Counted from the first letter of the stretch, positions 16,189-23,187 are shown. The stretch: DNA of 23,259 nt from Flavobacteriaceae bacterium UBA4166 (GCA_002379985.1 DFVG01000052.1:2445-25703); one strand, 5' to 3'. Notes: generated by a model from the sequence alone, not told the origin. Numbers and translations: made by a program.

Positions 16189-16272
16189 TTTTTAACGGCA
16201 ATTATTTGAAAACGCCCACTATTTTTTGCATCTTGCTCTCCACGATAACCAATTTCTAAATTGAAACATTCT

Positions 16273-17898
16273 ATGAAGAAATTTCTTCTCTCAGTTGTAG
16301 CATTAATCTCCCCATTTTTCTTACTTGCACAAGAGGCTTCCACCTCAGAAAAGATCGACGCTGTTTTTAGCGATTATACCGGCTGGTTTGTGCAAGCTAT
16401 TTTTTATGAAATTCCTTTTTCCGAAGAGTTTAAAATTCCATGGGTACTCATTGTACTCATCGGAGGTGCATTATACTTTACCATTTATTTTAAACTCATC
16501 AACTTTACCGGATTTTGGACCGCTATTAAAGTGGTGCGTGGTAAATATGAAGATATTGAAAAACACGGGGCAGACACCCTATACGGAGACCCTACCCCCA
16601 ACGAAGGAGAAGATATTATTGAAACCATTCGCGACGATAGCGCTGACGGAGAAGTATCTCACTTCCAGGCGCTCACGGCGGCTTTGTCGGCTACCGTAGG
16701 TCTTGGGAACATTGCTGGTGTAGCGGTGGCCTTGTCCATTGGTGGTCCAGGGGCAACCTTCTGGATGATCGTTGCGGGACTGCTGGGGATGGCCTCCAAA
16801 TTTGCAGAATGTACCCTAGGGGTAAAATACCGAGACGTAGGTGAAGACGGTACCGTTTACGGTGGACCGATGTACTACCTTAGAAAAGGACTTGGAGAAA
16901 AAGGCGCAGGCGGACTCGGAAAAGTGCTAGCTATCCTCTTCGCCATCTTTGTGATTGGTGGTTCTTTTGGAGGTGGAAATATGTTCCAAGCCAATCAGGC
17001 CGCTGCACAGTTTGTAGAATTATTTGATTTTCAGAATGAAAATGCCGGTATGTACTTCGGAATTGTGATGGCAGTGTTAGTGGCTGTGGTAATTATTGGA
17101 GGGATCAAGCGTATCGCTTCCGTAACCGAAAAGGTGGTGCCCTTTATGGCCGGAATCTATGTGTTGGCTGCGCTGGTCATTTTAGGAGCCAATTACACCG
17201 CTATTGATGATGCCTTTGGGTTGATCTTCGAAGGGGCCTTCTCAGGGCTTGGTATTGCCGGTGGACTGATCGGTGTGATGATCCAAGGGATTCGTCGTGG
17301 TGCTTTTTCAAACGAAGCGGGTGTTGGATCGGCTGCGATCGCCCACTCGGCGGTACGTACCAAATACCCTGCTTCCGAAGGAATTGTTGCTTTATTAGAA
17401 CCGTTTGTAGATACGGTAGTGATCTGTACGATGACAGCCTTGGTCATTATTATTACGAATTACGATGCCGGATTCCTTGAGTACGGAACCCCTATCACAG
17501 AAGGAGTAGAAATTACGGCTTCTGCGTTTGATACGGTCATTCCGCATTTCTCAATTATTTTAACCGTTGCCGTAATTCTCTTTGCCTTCTCTACCATGAT
17601 CTCTTGGTCCTACTACGGAATGCAAGGTTGGAAATATCTTTTTGGTCGTGGAAAAGTGACCGACATGGTCTATAAACTACTATTCCTTATATTTGTTATC
17701 ATCGGTGCATCCATTAGTTTGGGATCGGTAATCGATTTCTCTGATGCGATGATCTTCGCGATGGTGGTTCCAAACATTATTGGAGTGGTGCTTTTGACGC
17801 CTATTGTGCGTAAAGAATTAAATAAATATATGAGCGCCATTCGAAAAAAAGCAGACGCTATTAGCGAAGGTGCCGACGATATTAATAAACACCTCTAA
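16273..17898 (+). CDS. Alanine/glycine:cation symporter (AGCS family)
   Basis: 541 residues from the ATG at 16273; an in-frame TTG four codons upstream is a less likely start. Family signatures are clear: ALSATVGLGNIAGVAVALSIGGPGA (about 137-161) lining the sodium and substrate sites, FRRGAFSNEAG-type text (IRRGAFSNEAGVGSAAIAHS), and SWSYYGMQGWKYLFG near the end. AGCS carriers import alanine or glycine with sodium or protons. Two features differ from the short canonical carriers. An N-terminal signal-like segment (residues 1-20, LLAQ) precedes the first helix, and an acidic soluble insert (about 92-128, GDPTPNEGEDIIETIRDDSADGE) lies before the first conserved motif. A hairpin inside the start of the next gene may terminate its transcript. 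Confidence 0.9.
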   Translation: MKKFLLSVVALISPFFLLAQEASTSEKIDAVFSDYTGWFVQAIFYEIPFSEEFKIPWVLIVLIGGALYFTIYFKLINFTGFWTAIKVVRGKYEDIEKHGADTLYGDPTPNEGEDIIETIRDDSADGEVSHFQALTAALSATVGLGNIAGVAVALSIGGPGATFWMIVAGLLGMASKFAECTLGVKYRDVGEDGTVYGGPMYYLRKGLGEKGAGGLGKVLAILFAIFVIGGSFGGGNMFQANQAAAQFVELFDFQNENAGMYFGIVMAVLVAVVIIGGIKRIASVTEKVVPFMAGIYVLAALVILGANYTAIDDAFGLIFEGAFSGLGIAGGLIGVMIQGIRRGAFSNEAGVGSAAIAHSAVRTKYPASEGIVALLEPFVDTVVICTMTALVIIITNYDAGFLEYGTPITEGVEITASAFDTVIPHFSIILTVAVILFAFSTMISWSYYGMQGWKYLFGRGKVTDMVYKLLFLIFVIIGASISLGSVIDFSDAMIFAMVVPNIIGVVLLTPIVRKELNKYMSAIRKKADAISEGADDINKHL

Positions 17899-17919
17899 CC
17901 AATAGAATAAATACGAATT

Positions 17920-18789
17920 ATGAAACCTTCATCCCACATGCTGCTCCCCAGAGGACAGCAGCGTGGGATGTTGTTTTTAGTGCTGTTGCTTATTGCCCTC
18001 ATGGGTACGTTGGCCTTTGTATCTTTTGAGACAGAACCCATACTCGATATTTCTTCTTCGGAAGTGCGAGAGGCTCAAGATCAATTAGACTCCCTGCGAA
18101 TGCTTGCTCTGGAAAAAAAGTCTCCGAAGATCTACCCATTCAACCCAAATTTCATGACAGAGTATCGAGCCTATGTGTTAGGGGTCGCTCCTGAAGCATG
18201 GGAACGACTGCAGACGTTTCGAAGCCAAGAAAAATGGATCAATTCGGCAGCCGACTTTCAACGTGTTACCGGAGTGTCTGATTCTTTATTGAACGTACTG
18301 CAACCGTATTTTAAATTCCCTGAATGGGTACAGCGAGCAAAGAGGCCTTCTGCTAAGAATTATGCACAACAAGTCGTACCAAAAGAACAACGAATAGACC
18401 TGAACTTGGCTACCATTTCAGAGTTACAGCAAGTGTATGGAATTGGCCCGGCTTTCAGTAAACGGATCGTTGAATTTCGAGACCGACTGGGAGGTTTTTC
18501 AGATGATCGACAACTCTATTTGGTCTGGGGTTTGAATGACTCGACGGTCACGAAAGTGTTGCAAAGATTTACCGTAAAAGACCCGAAACCTCTTCTGAAA
18601 CTCAATTTAAATACGGCCTCTGCTTCCGACTTAGCCACCTTGCCCGGAATTTCATTCGAAACAGCGAAAAAATTATGGGAGTTCCGAAGACTGCGAGAAA
18701 AGATTACCCACCTTTCCGATTTAGAGAAAATTGAAGGCCTGACCGCCCGAGAATTAAGGGTATTTCAATTATATTTGTCTGTTGAATAG
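17920..18789 (+). CDS. Membrane-anchored helix-hairpin-helix (ComEA-like) protein
   Basis: 289 residues. The short basic N-terminus (RGQQRG) precedes one membrane helix (about 17-36), then a linker. Three HhH-type units follow: a divergent one at about 75-130 (FNPNF...VTGVSDSLLNVLQPYF), one at 160-215 (IDLNLATISELQQVYGIGPAFSKRIVEFRD) and one at 228-285 (LNLNTASASDLATLPGISFETAKKLWEFR). The GIGP and LPGI loops are the DNA-backbone contacts known from ComEA. With the N-terminus inside, the HhH part would face the periplasm, fitting DNA binding during uptake, although no competence genes are nearby. Starts at 17938 and 17968 are possible; the basic stretch before the helix, seen in relatives, favours 17920. 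A strong hairpin lies in codons 4-17. Confidence 0.82.
   Translation: MKPSSHMLLPRGQQRGMLFLVLLLIALMGTLAFVSFETEPILDISSSEVREAQDQLDSLRMLALEKKSPKIYPFNPNFMTEYRAYVLGVAPEAWERLQTFRSQEKWINSAADFQRVTGVSDSLLNVLQPYFKFPEWVQRAKRPSAKNYAQQVVPKEQRIDLNLATISELQQVYGIGPAFSKRIVEFRDRLGGFSDDRQLYLVWGLNDSTVTKVLQRFTVKDPKPLLKLNLNTASASDLATLPGISFETAKKLWEFRRLREKITHLSDLEKIEGLTARELRVFQLYLSVE
17930..17978 (+). terminator. Terminator-like hairpin within the start of the HhH gene
   Basis: CATCCCAC plus GCTGCT (17930-17945, separated by a 2-base bulge) pair perfectly with AGCAGC plus GTGGGATG (17957-17970), giving 14 pairs around an 11-base loop. TTGTTTTT follows at once. This is the form of an intrinsic terminator for the symporter gene that ends 32 bp upstream, but it occupies the first codons of the next gene. 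Confidence 0.55.
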
Positions 18790-18826
18790 TAGCGTGATCA
18801 GACTACTTCATTCCTAAAAAACACCT

Positions 18827-19993
18827 ATGAATAGTACATATTTTACAGAAGAACACGATTTTTTTAGAAAGAGCTTTCAAGATTTTCTACAAAAAGAAGT
18901 CGTTCCGCATATTGAGACCTGGGAGAAAACAGGAACGATTGATCGTCCTGTTTGGGAGAAGATGGGGGAGATGGGATACTTCGGAATTTCATATCCGGAA
19001 GCCTACGGCGGACTCGATCTTGATATTTTTTACATGGTGATCTTCTTAGAAGAATTACAAAAAATCAATAGCGGAGGTTTTGCAGCAGCCATGTGGGCTC
19101 ATGCTTATTTGGCCATGACACATTTAAATAAAGAAGGAAACGAAGCCCAGAAAGAAAAATACTTGACGCCGAGTATTACCGGGAAAATGATTGGATGTCT
19201 GTGTATTACAGAACCTTTTGGAGGAAGTGACGTGAGCGGAATGCGCTCTACGGCAGTCAAAGAGGGCGATCATTACGTATTGAACGGATCTAAGACATTT
19301 ATTACGAACGGCGTTTATAGTGACTATCTCATTGTTGCGGCAAAGACAAAACCCGAACTTGGCAATAAAGGGATCAGCATCTTTGTGGTGGATCGCGAAG
19401 CCAAAGGTATTTCGGCAACCAAATTAGATAAATTGGGCTGGCGCGCCAGCGATACCGGTGAAATTGCTTTTGACAATGTAAAGGTTCCGGTAGAAAACCT
19501 AATGGGAGAAGAAAACAAAGGATTTGCCTATATCATGCAGCATTTTGCCTTAGAACGTTTGATCATGGGGATCAATGCGCATGCGCGAAGCGAATGGGCT
19601 ATTGAATATGCAATAGGGTATATGAAAGAACGCTCCGCTTTCGGGAAGACCATTGATAAATTTCAAGCACTTCGCCATAAAGTGGCACAGATGAGTGCCG
19701 AAGTAGAAGTGTGTAAAACCTTCAACTATGCGGTAGCGCAACAAATGAAAGAAGGAAATTATGTGGTAAAAGAAGCCACGATGTCGAAATTGATCTCTAC
19801 AAAAGTGGCCGATGAGGTGGCCTATGATTGCCTTCAATTGTTAGGGGGGTATGGATATATGGAAGAGTATCCGATGGCGCGATTGCTTCGGGATAGTAGG
19901 TTAGGACCCATTGGTGGGGGAACTTCAGAAATTTTACGAGAAATTATCGCCAAAATGGTGATCGACGGAAAAGAATACAAGCCGGCGACCTAA
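18827..19993 (+). CDS. Acyl-CoA dehydrogenase, IVD/LCAD-like
   Basis: 388 residues, the normal length for the family. Domains in order are the N-terminal helical part with PEAYGGLDLD (57-66), the beta domain with CLCITEPFGGSDVSGM (124-139) and GSKTFITNG (154-162), and the C-terminal helical part with KERSAFGK (267-274), QLLGGYGY (337-344) and GGTSEILRE (364-372). The residue in front of GTSE is Gly, not the catalytic Glu of MCAD types. Glu243 in ALERL matches the catalytic Glu position of isovaleryl-CoA and long-chain dehydrogenases. It transfers electrons from an acyl-CoA via FAD to ETF, probably in fatty-acid or branched-chain amino-acid breakdown. A 21-bp gap separates it from the next gene. 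Confidence 0.9.
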   Translation: MNSTYFTEEHDFFRKSFQDFLQKEVVPHIETWEKTGTIDRPVWEKMGEMGYFGISYPEAYGGLDLDIFYMVIFLEELQKINSGGFAAAMWAHAYLAMTHLNKEGNEAQKEKYLTPSITGKMIGCLCITEPFGGSDVSGMRSTAVKEGDHYVLNGSKTFITNGVYSDYLIVAAKTKPELGNKGISIFVVDREAKGISATKLDKLGWRASDTGEIAFDNVKVPVENLMGEENKGFAYIMQHFALERLIMGINAHARSEWAIEYAIGYMKERSAFGKTIDKFQALRHKVAQMSAEVEVCKTFNYAVAQQMKEGNYVVKEATMSKLISTKVADEVAYDCLQLLGGYGYMEEYPMARLLRDSRLGPIGGGTSEILREIIAKMVIDGKEYKPAT

Positions 19994-20014
19994 GCAATCC
20001 CAAAATTTGATCTT

Positions 20015-21448
20015 ATGACTCGCAAGAACCTACTTCGCATCTCTTTATTGTGTACCTTTTCTATAGGGACATTTTTTTCCGCGCAAGCGCAAATAGAATT
20101 AAAAAGCAAGGTTGTAGACTTCTTGACCTATGCGCCTATTGAAAATGCGAGCGTATATGTAAAGAACACAATGATAGGGACCATAAGCAATGCCGATGGT
20201 AATTTTTCTTTGACGGTGCCGCGGACCTTGGTGAATGATACCTTGATTATTTCTTCCATTGGATACAAGAGCTTTAAGGCTACGGTAGGCGAATTTGAAG
20301 AAAGCATGGATATTTTCTTGGAAGAAGATATTGCTTCCTTAGATGAAGTATTGGTAGTGGCCGAAACACGACCCAAAACCGGAAATGAAATTGTACTGCG
20401 AGCCATTGAAGAACTTCCCGATAATCTACCGGAAGAACCCTATCTTCAAAAAGGGTTTTTGCGACATAAAGAGCGTAACAAACGTCAGTTCAAATGGTTG
20501 ATTGAAAGTGCTTTGACGTTATACGATTCCAGTTACGCTTCCGGTGCCGAGGACAATTTGAAGATCAATGTGGATGAAATCCGAAAAAGTTATGACTTGC
20601 GAGATGTGGATAGTTTGTTTTCGTATTCGGCCTACCTTAAATACTTAGGAAATGATTTGGACCTGCGTTCAAAAAAACTAGATAGGGACACTATTGAAAC
20701 TGCATCATTGATAGAAGCCATTAAGTGGAATGACCGACGTATCAACGGGCTCGACCAACTCTTTAAAGGAAAGCTCAACTTGGTGCGAAATGCAAATGTG
20801 TCACGTGCTCTATTGGGCAAAGACGTACTGGAAACCCATCAATTTACTTTAGATACGATTTTAGTGGAGAACGACCGTAAATTGTATAAGATTAAGATCG
20901 ATAAGAGTCAGGAGTATATCGGCCTCAACACGCCTGGGGTTTATAATGAAGGGTTTGAAGCCGAGGGTTGGATCTATATCTTTTGGGATAATTTCGCTAT
21001 TAAAAAGGTAGAATATGAATTGGTGGCGGCCTCTCAAGCGCAACGCAGACGGAGCAAAAGCTTGTTTGACACCTTGGTAAACCATAAATTGGTGATGACT
21101 TACCGCGAGTACGATGATAAAATGTATCCCAGTTACATTTATTACGAAACCCCGAAGTTAGTAAAGGTAGGTGACCGTTCTTCAGATCAGCCGAAGGATG
21201 AACGTGCCTTGAAGAGCGCGCGCGAGGAGCAATTTTATTATACCGTTCAAGAAATTCTATTTACAGAGATCGTTCGAGATTCTTCAGAAGTTATAAGAGC
21301 ACGCCAACAAGATTGGTCCGCTGATATATTTTCTTCACGCCCCTATAATGCACAATTTTGGAAGAATTACAACGTGTTGTTAGAGAGTGAAGAAGAAGAG
21401 AAGCTCATTCAAGACCTAACACGACGCGCAACGTTATTCAAAGAATAA
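20015..21448 (+). CDS. Secreted CarboxypepD_reg-like domain protein
   Basis: 477 residues with a signal peptide (cleavage near AQAQ, residue 26). A CarboxypepD_reg-like beta-sandwich follows at about 27-112, with the usual VVDFLTYAPIENASVYVKNT...GTISNADGNFSL...ISSIGY pattern found in Bacteroidota envelope proteins and at the N-terminus of SusC-type receptors. The remaining 360 residues are a charged, mixed alpha/beta part (for example GVYNEGFEAEGWIYIFWDNFAIKKVEYEL) that resembles other flavobacterial proteins of unknown function, possibly periplasmic or outer-membrane associated. No barrel with a terminal aromatic residue is seen. It lies close behind the acyl-CoA dehydrogenase, with no evident functional link. 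Confidence 0.8.
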   Translation: MTRKNLLRISLLCTFSIGTFFSAQAQIELKSKVVDFLTYAPIENASVYVKNTMIGTISNADGNFSLTVPRTLVNDTLIISSIGYKSFKATVGEFEESMDIFLEEDIASLDEVLVVAETRPKTGNEIVLRAIEELPDNLPEEPYLQKGFLRHKERNKRQFKWLIESALTLYDSSYASGAEDNLKINVDEIRKSYDLRDVDSLFSYSAYLKYLGNDLDLRSKKLDRDTIETASLIEAIKWNDRRINGLDQLFKGKLNLVRNANVSRALLGKDVLETHQFTLDTILVENDRKLYKIKIDKSQEYIGLNTPGVYNEGFEAEGWIYIFWDNFAIKKVEYELVAASQAQRRRSKSLFDTLVNHKLVMTYREYDDKMYPSYIYYETPKLVKVGDRSSDQPKDERALKSAREEQFYYTVQEILFTEIVRDSSEVIRARQQDWSADIFSSRPYNAQFWKNYNVLLESEEEEKLIQDLTRRATLFKE

Positions 21449-21487
21449 TTTTTCGGCTTCCTGTATAATATATTGTTTTTAAGTTTG

Positions 21488-21495
21488 TATCTTTG
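21488..21495 (+). promoter_or_regulatory. -7 box of the rpsU promoter
   Basis: TATCTTTG is a perfect TAnnTTTG box. It ends 30 bp before the rpsU ATG and leaves a leader that contains the Shine-Dalgarno sequence. A TTG at 21473-21475 is only 12 bp away, shorter than the normal spacer, so the -33 part is unclear. Confidence 0.6.
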
Positions 21496-21509
21496 CCGTC
21501 CCAAAAGAG

Positions 21510-21519
21510 AGGAGGTGAT
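21510..21519 (+). promoter_or_regulatory. Strong Shine-Dalgarno sequence of rpsU
   Basis: AGGAGGTGAT is a 10-base perfect complement to the usual 16S rRNA 3' end, placed 6 bases before the ATG at 21526. No other gene in this window has anything comparable, and Flavobacteria in general do not use such sites. It also fixes the rpsU start against the upstream in-frame TTG at 21493. Confidence 0.9.
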
Positions 21520-21525
21520 GACACT

Positions 21526-21720
21526 ATGTTAATTATACCAGTTAAAGACGGAGAAAATATTGATAGAGCGCTGAAGCGTTTTAAGCGTAAATTTGACCGT
21601 ACAGGGACCATGCGCCAATTGCGCAGTCGCCAGCAATTCACGAAACCTTCTGTAAAGCGCAGAAAAGAAGTGGAAAAAGCAAAATACATTCAGCACTTAC
21701 GTGATCAAGAAGAGATCTAA
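21526..21720 (+). CDS. rpsU: 30S ribosomal protein bS21
   Basis: 64 residues, beginning MLIIPVKDGENIDRALKRFK, the bS21 N-terminus, with the basic helical remainder (KFDRTGTMRQLRSRQQFTKP, KRRKEVEKAKY). An upstream TTG at 21493 is rejected because it overlaps the promoter box and adds 11 non-conserved residues. bS21 sits on the 30S platform next to the 16S rRNA 3' end. In Flavobacterium johnsoniae, structural work showed that bS21 together with bS18 and bS6 holds the anti-SD away from mRNA. As I recall, a tyrosine at position 54 of bS21 contributes, and Tyr54 is present here (KAKY). The strong SD ahead of this gene fits feedback control by ribosomes lacking bS21. It is followed by a terminator hairpin and the recombinase gene. 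Confidence 0.93.
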   Translation: MLIIPVKDGENIDRALKRFKRKFDRTGTMRQLRSRQQFTKPSVKRRKEVEKAKYIQHLRDQEEI

Positions 21721-21745
21721 ACGTTAGTTTTGACACTATACATTG

Positions 21746-21784
21746 ACCGTTGGTTTTGTATCTTTACGAACCAACGGTTTTTTT
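21746..21784 (+). terminator. rpsU terminator overlapping the recombinase start region
   Basis: ACCGTTGGTT (21746-21755) and AACCAACGGT (21769-21778) form a perfect 10-bp stem with a 13-base loop, ending in seven T (21778-21784) that directly abut the xerC-like ATG at 21785. The hairpin would terminate rpsU transcripts or block ribosome access on read-through RNA. Confidence 0.75.
21759..21766 (+). promoter_or_regulatory. Candidate -7 box in the terminator loop
   Basis: TATCTTTA differs from TAnnTTTG by the last base and lies wholly in the hairpin loop. A transcript starting some 5-8 bases downstream would lack the left arm of the hairpin and have a leader of about 12 bases. Upstream TTGs at 21743 and 21730 have spacers of 13 and 26, neither ideal. 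Confidence 0.35.
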
Positions 21785-22675
21785 ATGGCCTTTTCTGAAT
21801 TTAAAGAATATCTTTCCTTAGAAAAAAAATACAGTCCGCATACCCTTACGGCCTATCTAAAGGACCTTTCTGATTTTTCTACATTTGCTTCGGAAGCATA
21901 CGACTATGATAAAATAGCAGACGTTTCCTATGCTATTATTCGTCAATGGATGGTTACTTTAGTTGAGCAAGGCGTGTCCAACCGAAGCGTCAATCGCAAA
22001 ATATCCTCCCTGCAGGCGTACTTTAAATTTCTACTGAAAACCAAACAGATCTCAGTCAATCCTTTGCTTCAGCATAAAGCATTAAAAACAGAGAAAAAAG
22101 TTCAAATACCATTTTCTCAAAAAGAAATTGAAGAGGTTTTGGCATTGTTGGCGCAGGAAACGGGTTTTGAAGGTCTGCGAAACAAGTTAATGGTTGAGTT
22201 GTTCTATACCACCGGAATGCGCCGTGCAGAATTGGTTCAATTAAAGTGTGCTGATGTCTCCCTCGCGGACCGTAGCTTGAAAGTGCTAGGAAAACGAAAC
22301 AAAGAGCGTATCATTCCTTTGTTGCCTTCGGTACATAATACAATACGGCATTATTTGAAAGAACGATCACAATTACCTGAAATAGTAGATGATAGGTATT
22401 TATTTCTTACGGAAAAAGGCGTAAAAGTATATGAAACACTTGTATATCGTGTCATAAATAATTACTTTAGTAAGACTTCAGTGAAAGTGAAAAAAAGTCC
22501 GCATATTCTTCGGCATTCTTTCGCAACACATCTGTTGAACGAGGGTGCTGATTTAACTGCGGTAAAAGAGCTTCTGGGCCATTCTAGTTTGGCGGCTACG
22601 CAAGTGTATACGCATAATAGTATTGCCAAGCTAAAACAAGTATATCAGGATGCGCATCCCAGGAATTCGAAATAA
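21785..22675 (+). CDS. xerC: Tyrosine recombinase, XerC-like
   Basis: 296 residues from the ATG at 21785; the in-frame TTG at 21743 lies in the hairpin and is rejected. The N-terminal SAM-like core-binding domain (1-90) contains EKKYSPHTLTAYLKDL. The catalytic domain has the full residue set: Arg146 (TGMRRAEL), Lys170 (LGKRNKER), His240 and Arg243 (HILRHSFATHLL), His266 (LGHSSLAATQ) and nucleophile Tyr275 (VYTH). Length is that of XerC/XerD, which resolve chromosome dimers at dif with FtsK. XerC versus XerD cannot be decided from sequence alone; the rpsU-linked copy is commonly called XerC in Bacteroidota. It is not a mobile integrase: the position between rpsU and hpf is a stable one and no element borders are visible. 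The gap to hpf is 23 bp. Confidence 0.9.
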   Translation: MAFSEFKEYLSLEKKYSPHTLTAYLKDLSDFSTFASEAYDYDKIADVSYAIIRQWMVTLVEQGVSNRSVNRKISSLQAYFKFLLKTKQISVNPLLQHKALKTEKKVQIPFSQKEIEEVLALLAQETGFEGLRNKLMVELFYTTGMRRAELVQLKCADVSLADRSLKVLGKRNKERIIPLLPSVHNTIRHYLKERSQLPEIVDDRYLFLTEKGVKVYETLVYRVINNYFSKTSVKVKKSPHILRHSFATHLLNEGADLTAVKELLGHSSLAATQVYTHNSIAKLKQVYQDAHPRNSK

Positions 22676-22698
22676 ACTAGTAACCTAAATCTTCGCGT

Positions 22699-23001
22699 AT
22701 GAAAGTAAATGTGCAAGCCCCAAATTTTGCAGCGGATGTCAAACTTGTTCAATTTATTGAAAAAAGGCTTTCCAAGCTCGAACAATTTTATGATCGAATT
22801 ATTTTTGCAGATGTTTTTTTGAAAGTTCAAAAAACGAGCGAAAAAGAAAATAAGCACACTGAAATTTTAATCAGTATTCCTGGAGGAGATTTGATTTGTA
22901 AAAAGGAAGCAAAAACCTTCGAAGCTGCTACCGATGAATGTATTCAATCACTAGAACGACAACTGAAAAAAAGAAAACAAAAACAAAGGGCGCACGCCTG
23001 A
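22699..23001 (+). CDS. hpf: Ribosome hibernation-promoting factor, short form
   Basis: 100 residues matching the RaiA/HPF fold: MKVNVQAPNFAADVKLVQFIEKRLSKLEQFY, central strands with EILISIPGGDLICKKEA, and a helix (FEAATDECIQSLERQLKKRKQKQ) with the basic C-terminus. The length is that of short HPF, which binds the 30S decoding centre and promotes 100S dimers in the stationary phase together with a dimerisation partner. The long-form C-terminal domain is absent. It is 23 bp downstream of the recombinase gene and probably co-transcribed with it. Expression should rise in slow growth, but nothing in the leader shows the control. Confidence 0.9.
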   Translation: MKVNVQAPNFAADVKLVQFIEKRLSKLEQFYDRIIFADVFLKVQKTSEKENKHTEILISIPGGDLICKKEAKTFEAATDECIQSLERQLKKRKQKQRAHA

Positions 23002-23043
23002 TGAAATTTTATTGAAAAAATTTTTTAGAATAAAATATTTACA

Positions 23044-23051
23044 TACATTTG
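23044..23051 (+). promoter_or_regulatory. -7 box of the tRNA-Thr/tRNA-Tyr transcript
   Basis: TACATTTG is a perfect TAnnTTTG box, followed by C as in the extended consensus. The nearest TTG (23012-23014) has a 29-bp spacer, so the -33 part is unclear. Transcription would start inside the following hairpin. The 112-bp gap 23002-23113 holds this box and that hairpin, plus about 34 bp of leader before the tRNA. Confidence 0.5.
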
Positions 23052-23052
23052 C

Positions 23053-23079
23053 AGTCCGTTAGAAATAGCGGACTTTTTT
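23053..23079 (+). terminator. GAAA-loop terminator after hpf
   Basis: AGTCCGTTA and TAGCGGACT pair over 9 bp (one G-T) around a GAAA tetraloop, then six T. It begins 2 bases after the tRNA -7 box, so the promoter and the terminator are interleaved. Confidence 0.75.
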
Positions 23080-23113
23080 ATGCTGAAAATTTCACGTAAA
23101 AAAGGGCGTAACG

Positions 23114-23187
23114 GCCGATGTAGCTCAGCTGGCTAGAGCACGTGATTTGTAATCTCGGGGTCGGGGGTTCGAGTCCCTTCATCGGCT
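23114..23187 (+). tRNA. tRNA-Thr (UGU anticodon)
   Basis: 74 bases. The acceptor GCCGATG pairs with CATCGGC, with discriminator T and no encoded CCA, so CCA must be added after transcription. The D stem GCTC/GAGC, the anticodon loop TTTGTAA with TGT, and the TTCGAGT T-loop are all in place. The anticodon stem CGTGA/TCTCG has a T-T opposition at positions 29/41, and the T stem has two G-T pairs at its base. Confidence 0.9.

Noticed and set aside
21785..22675. Recombinase as the integrase of a mobile element next to a tRNA
   Set aside because: It has XerC/D length and lies in the stable rpsU-hpf interval. No att-like duplication of the tRNA 3' end or element genes are visible.
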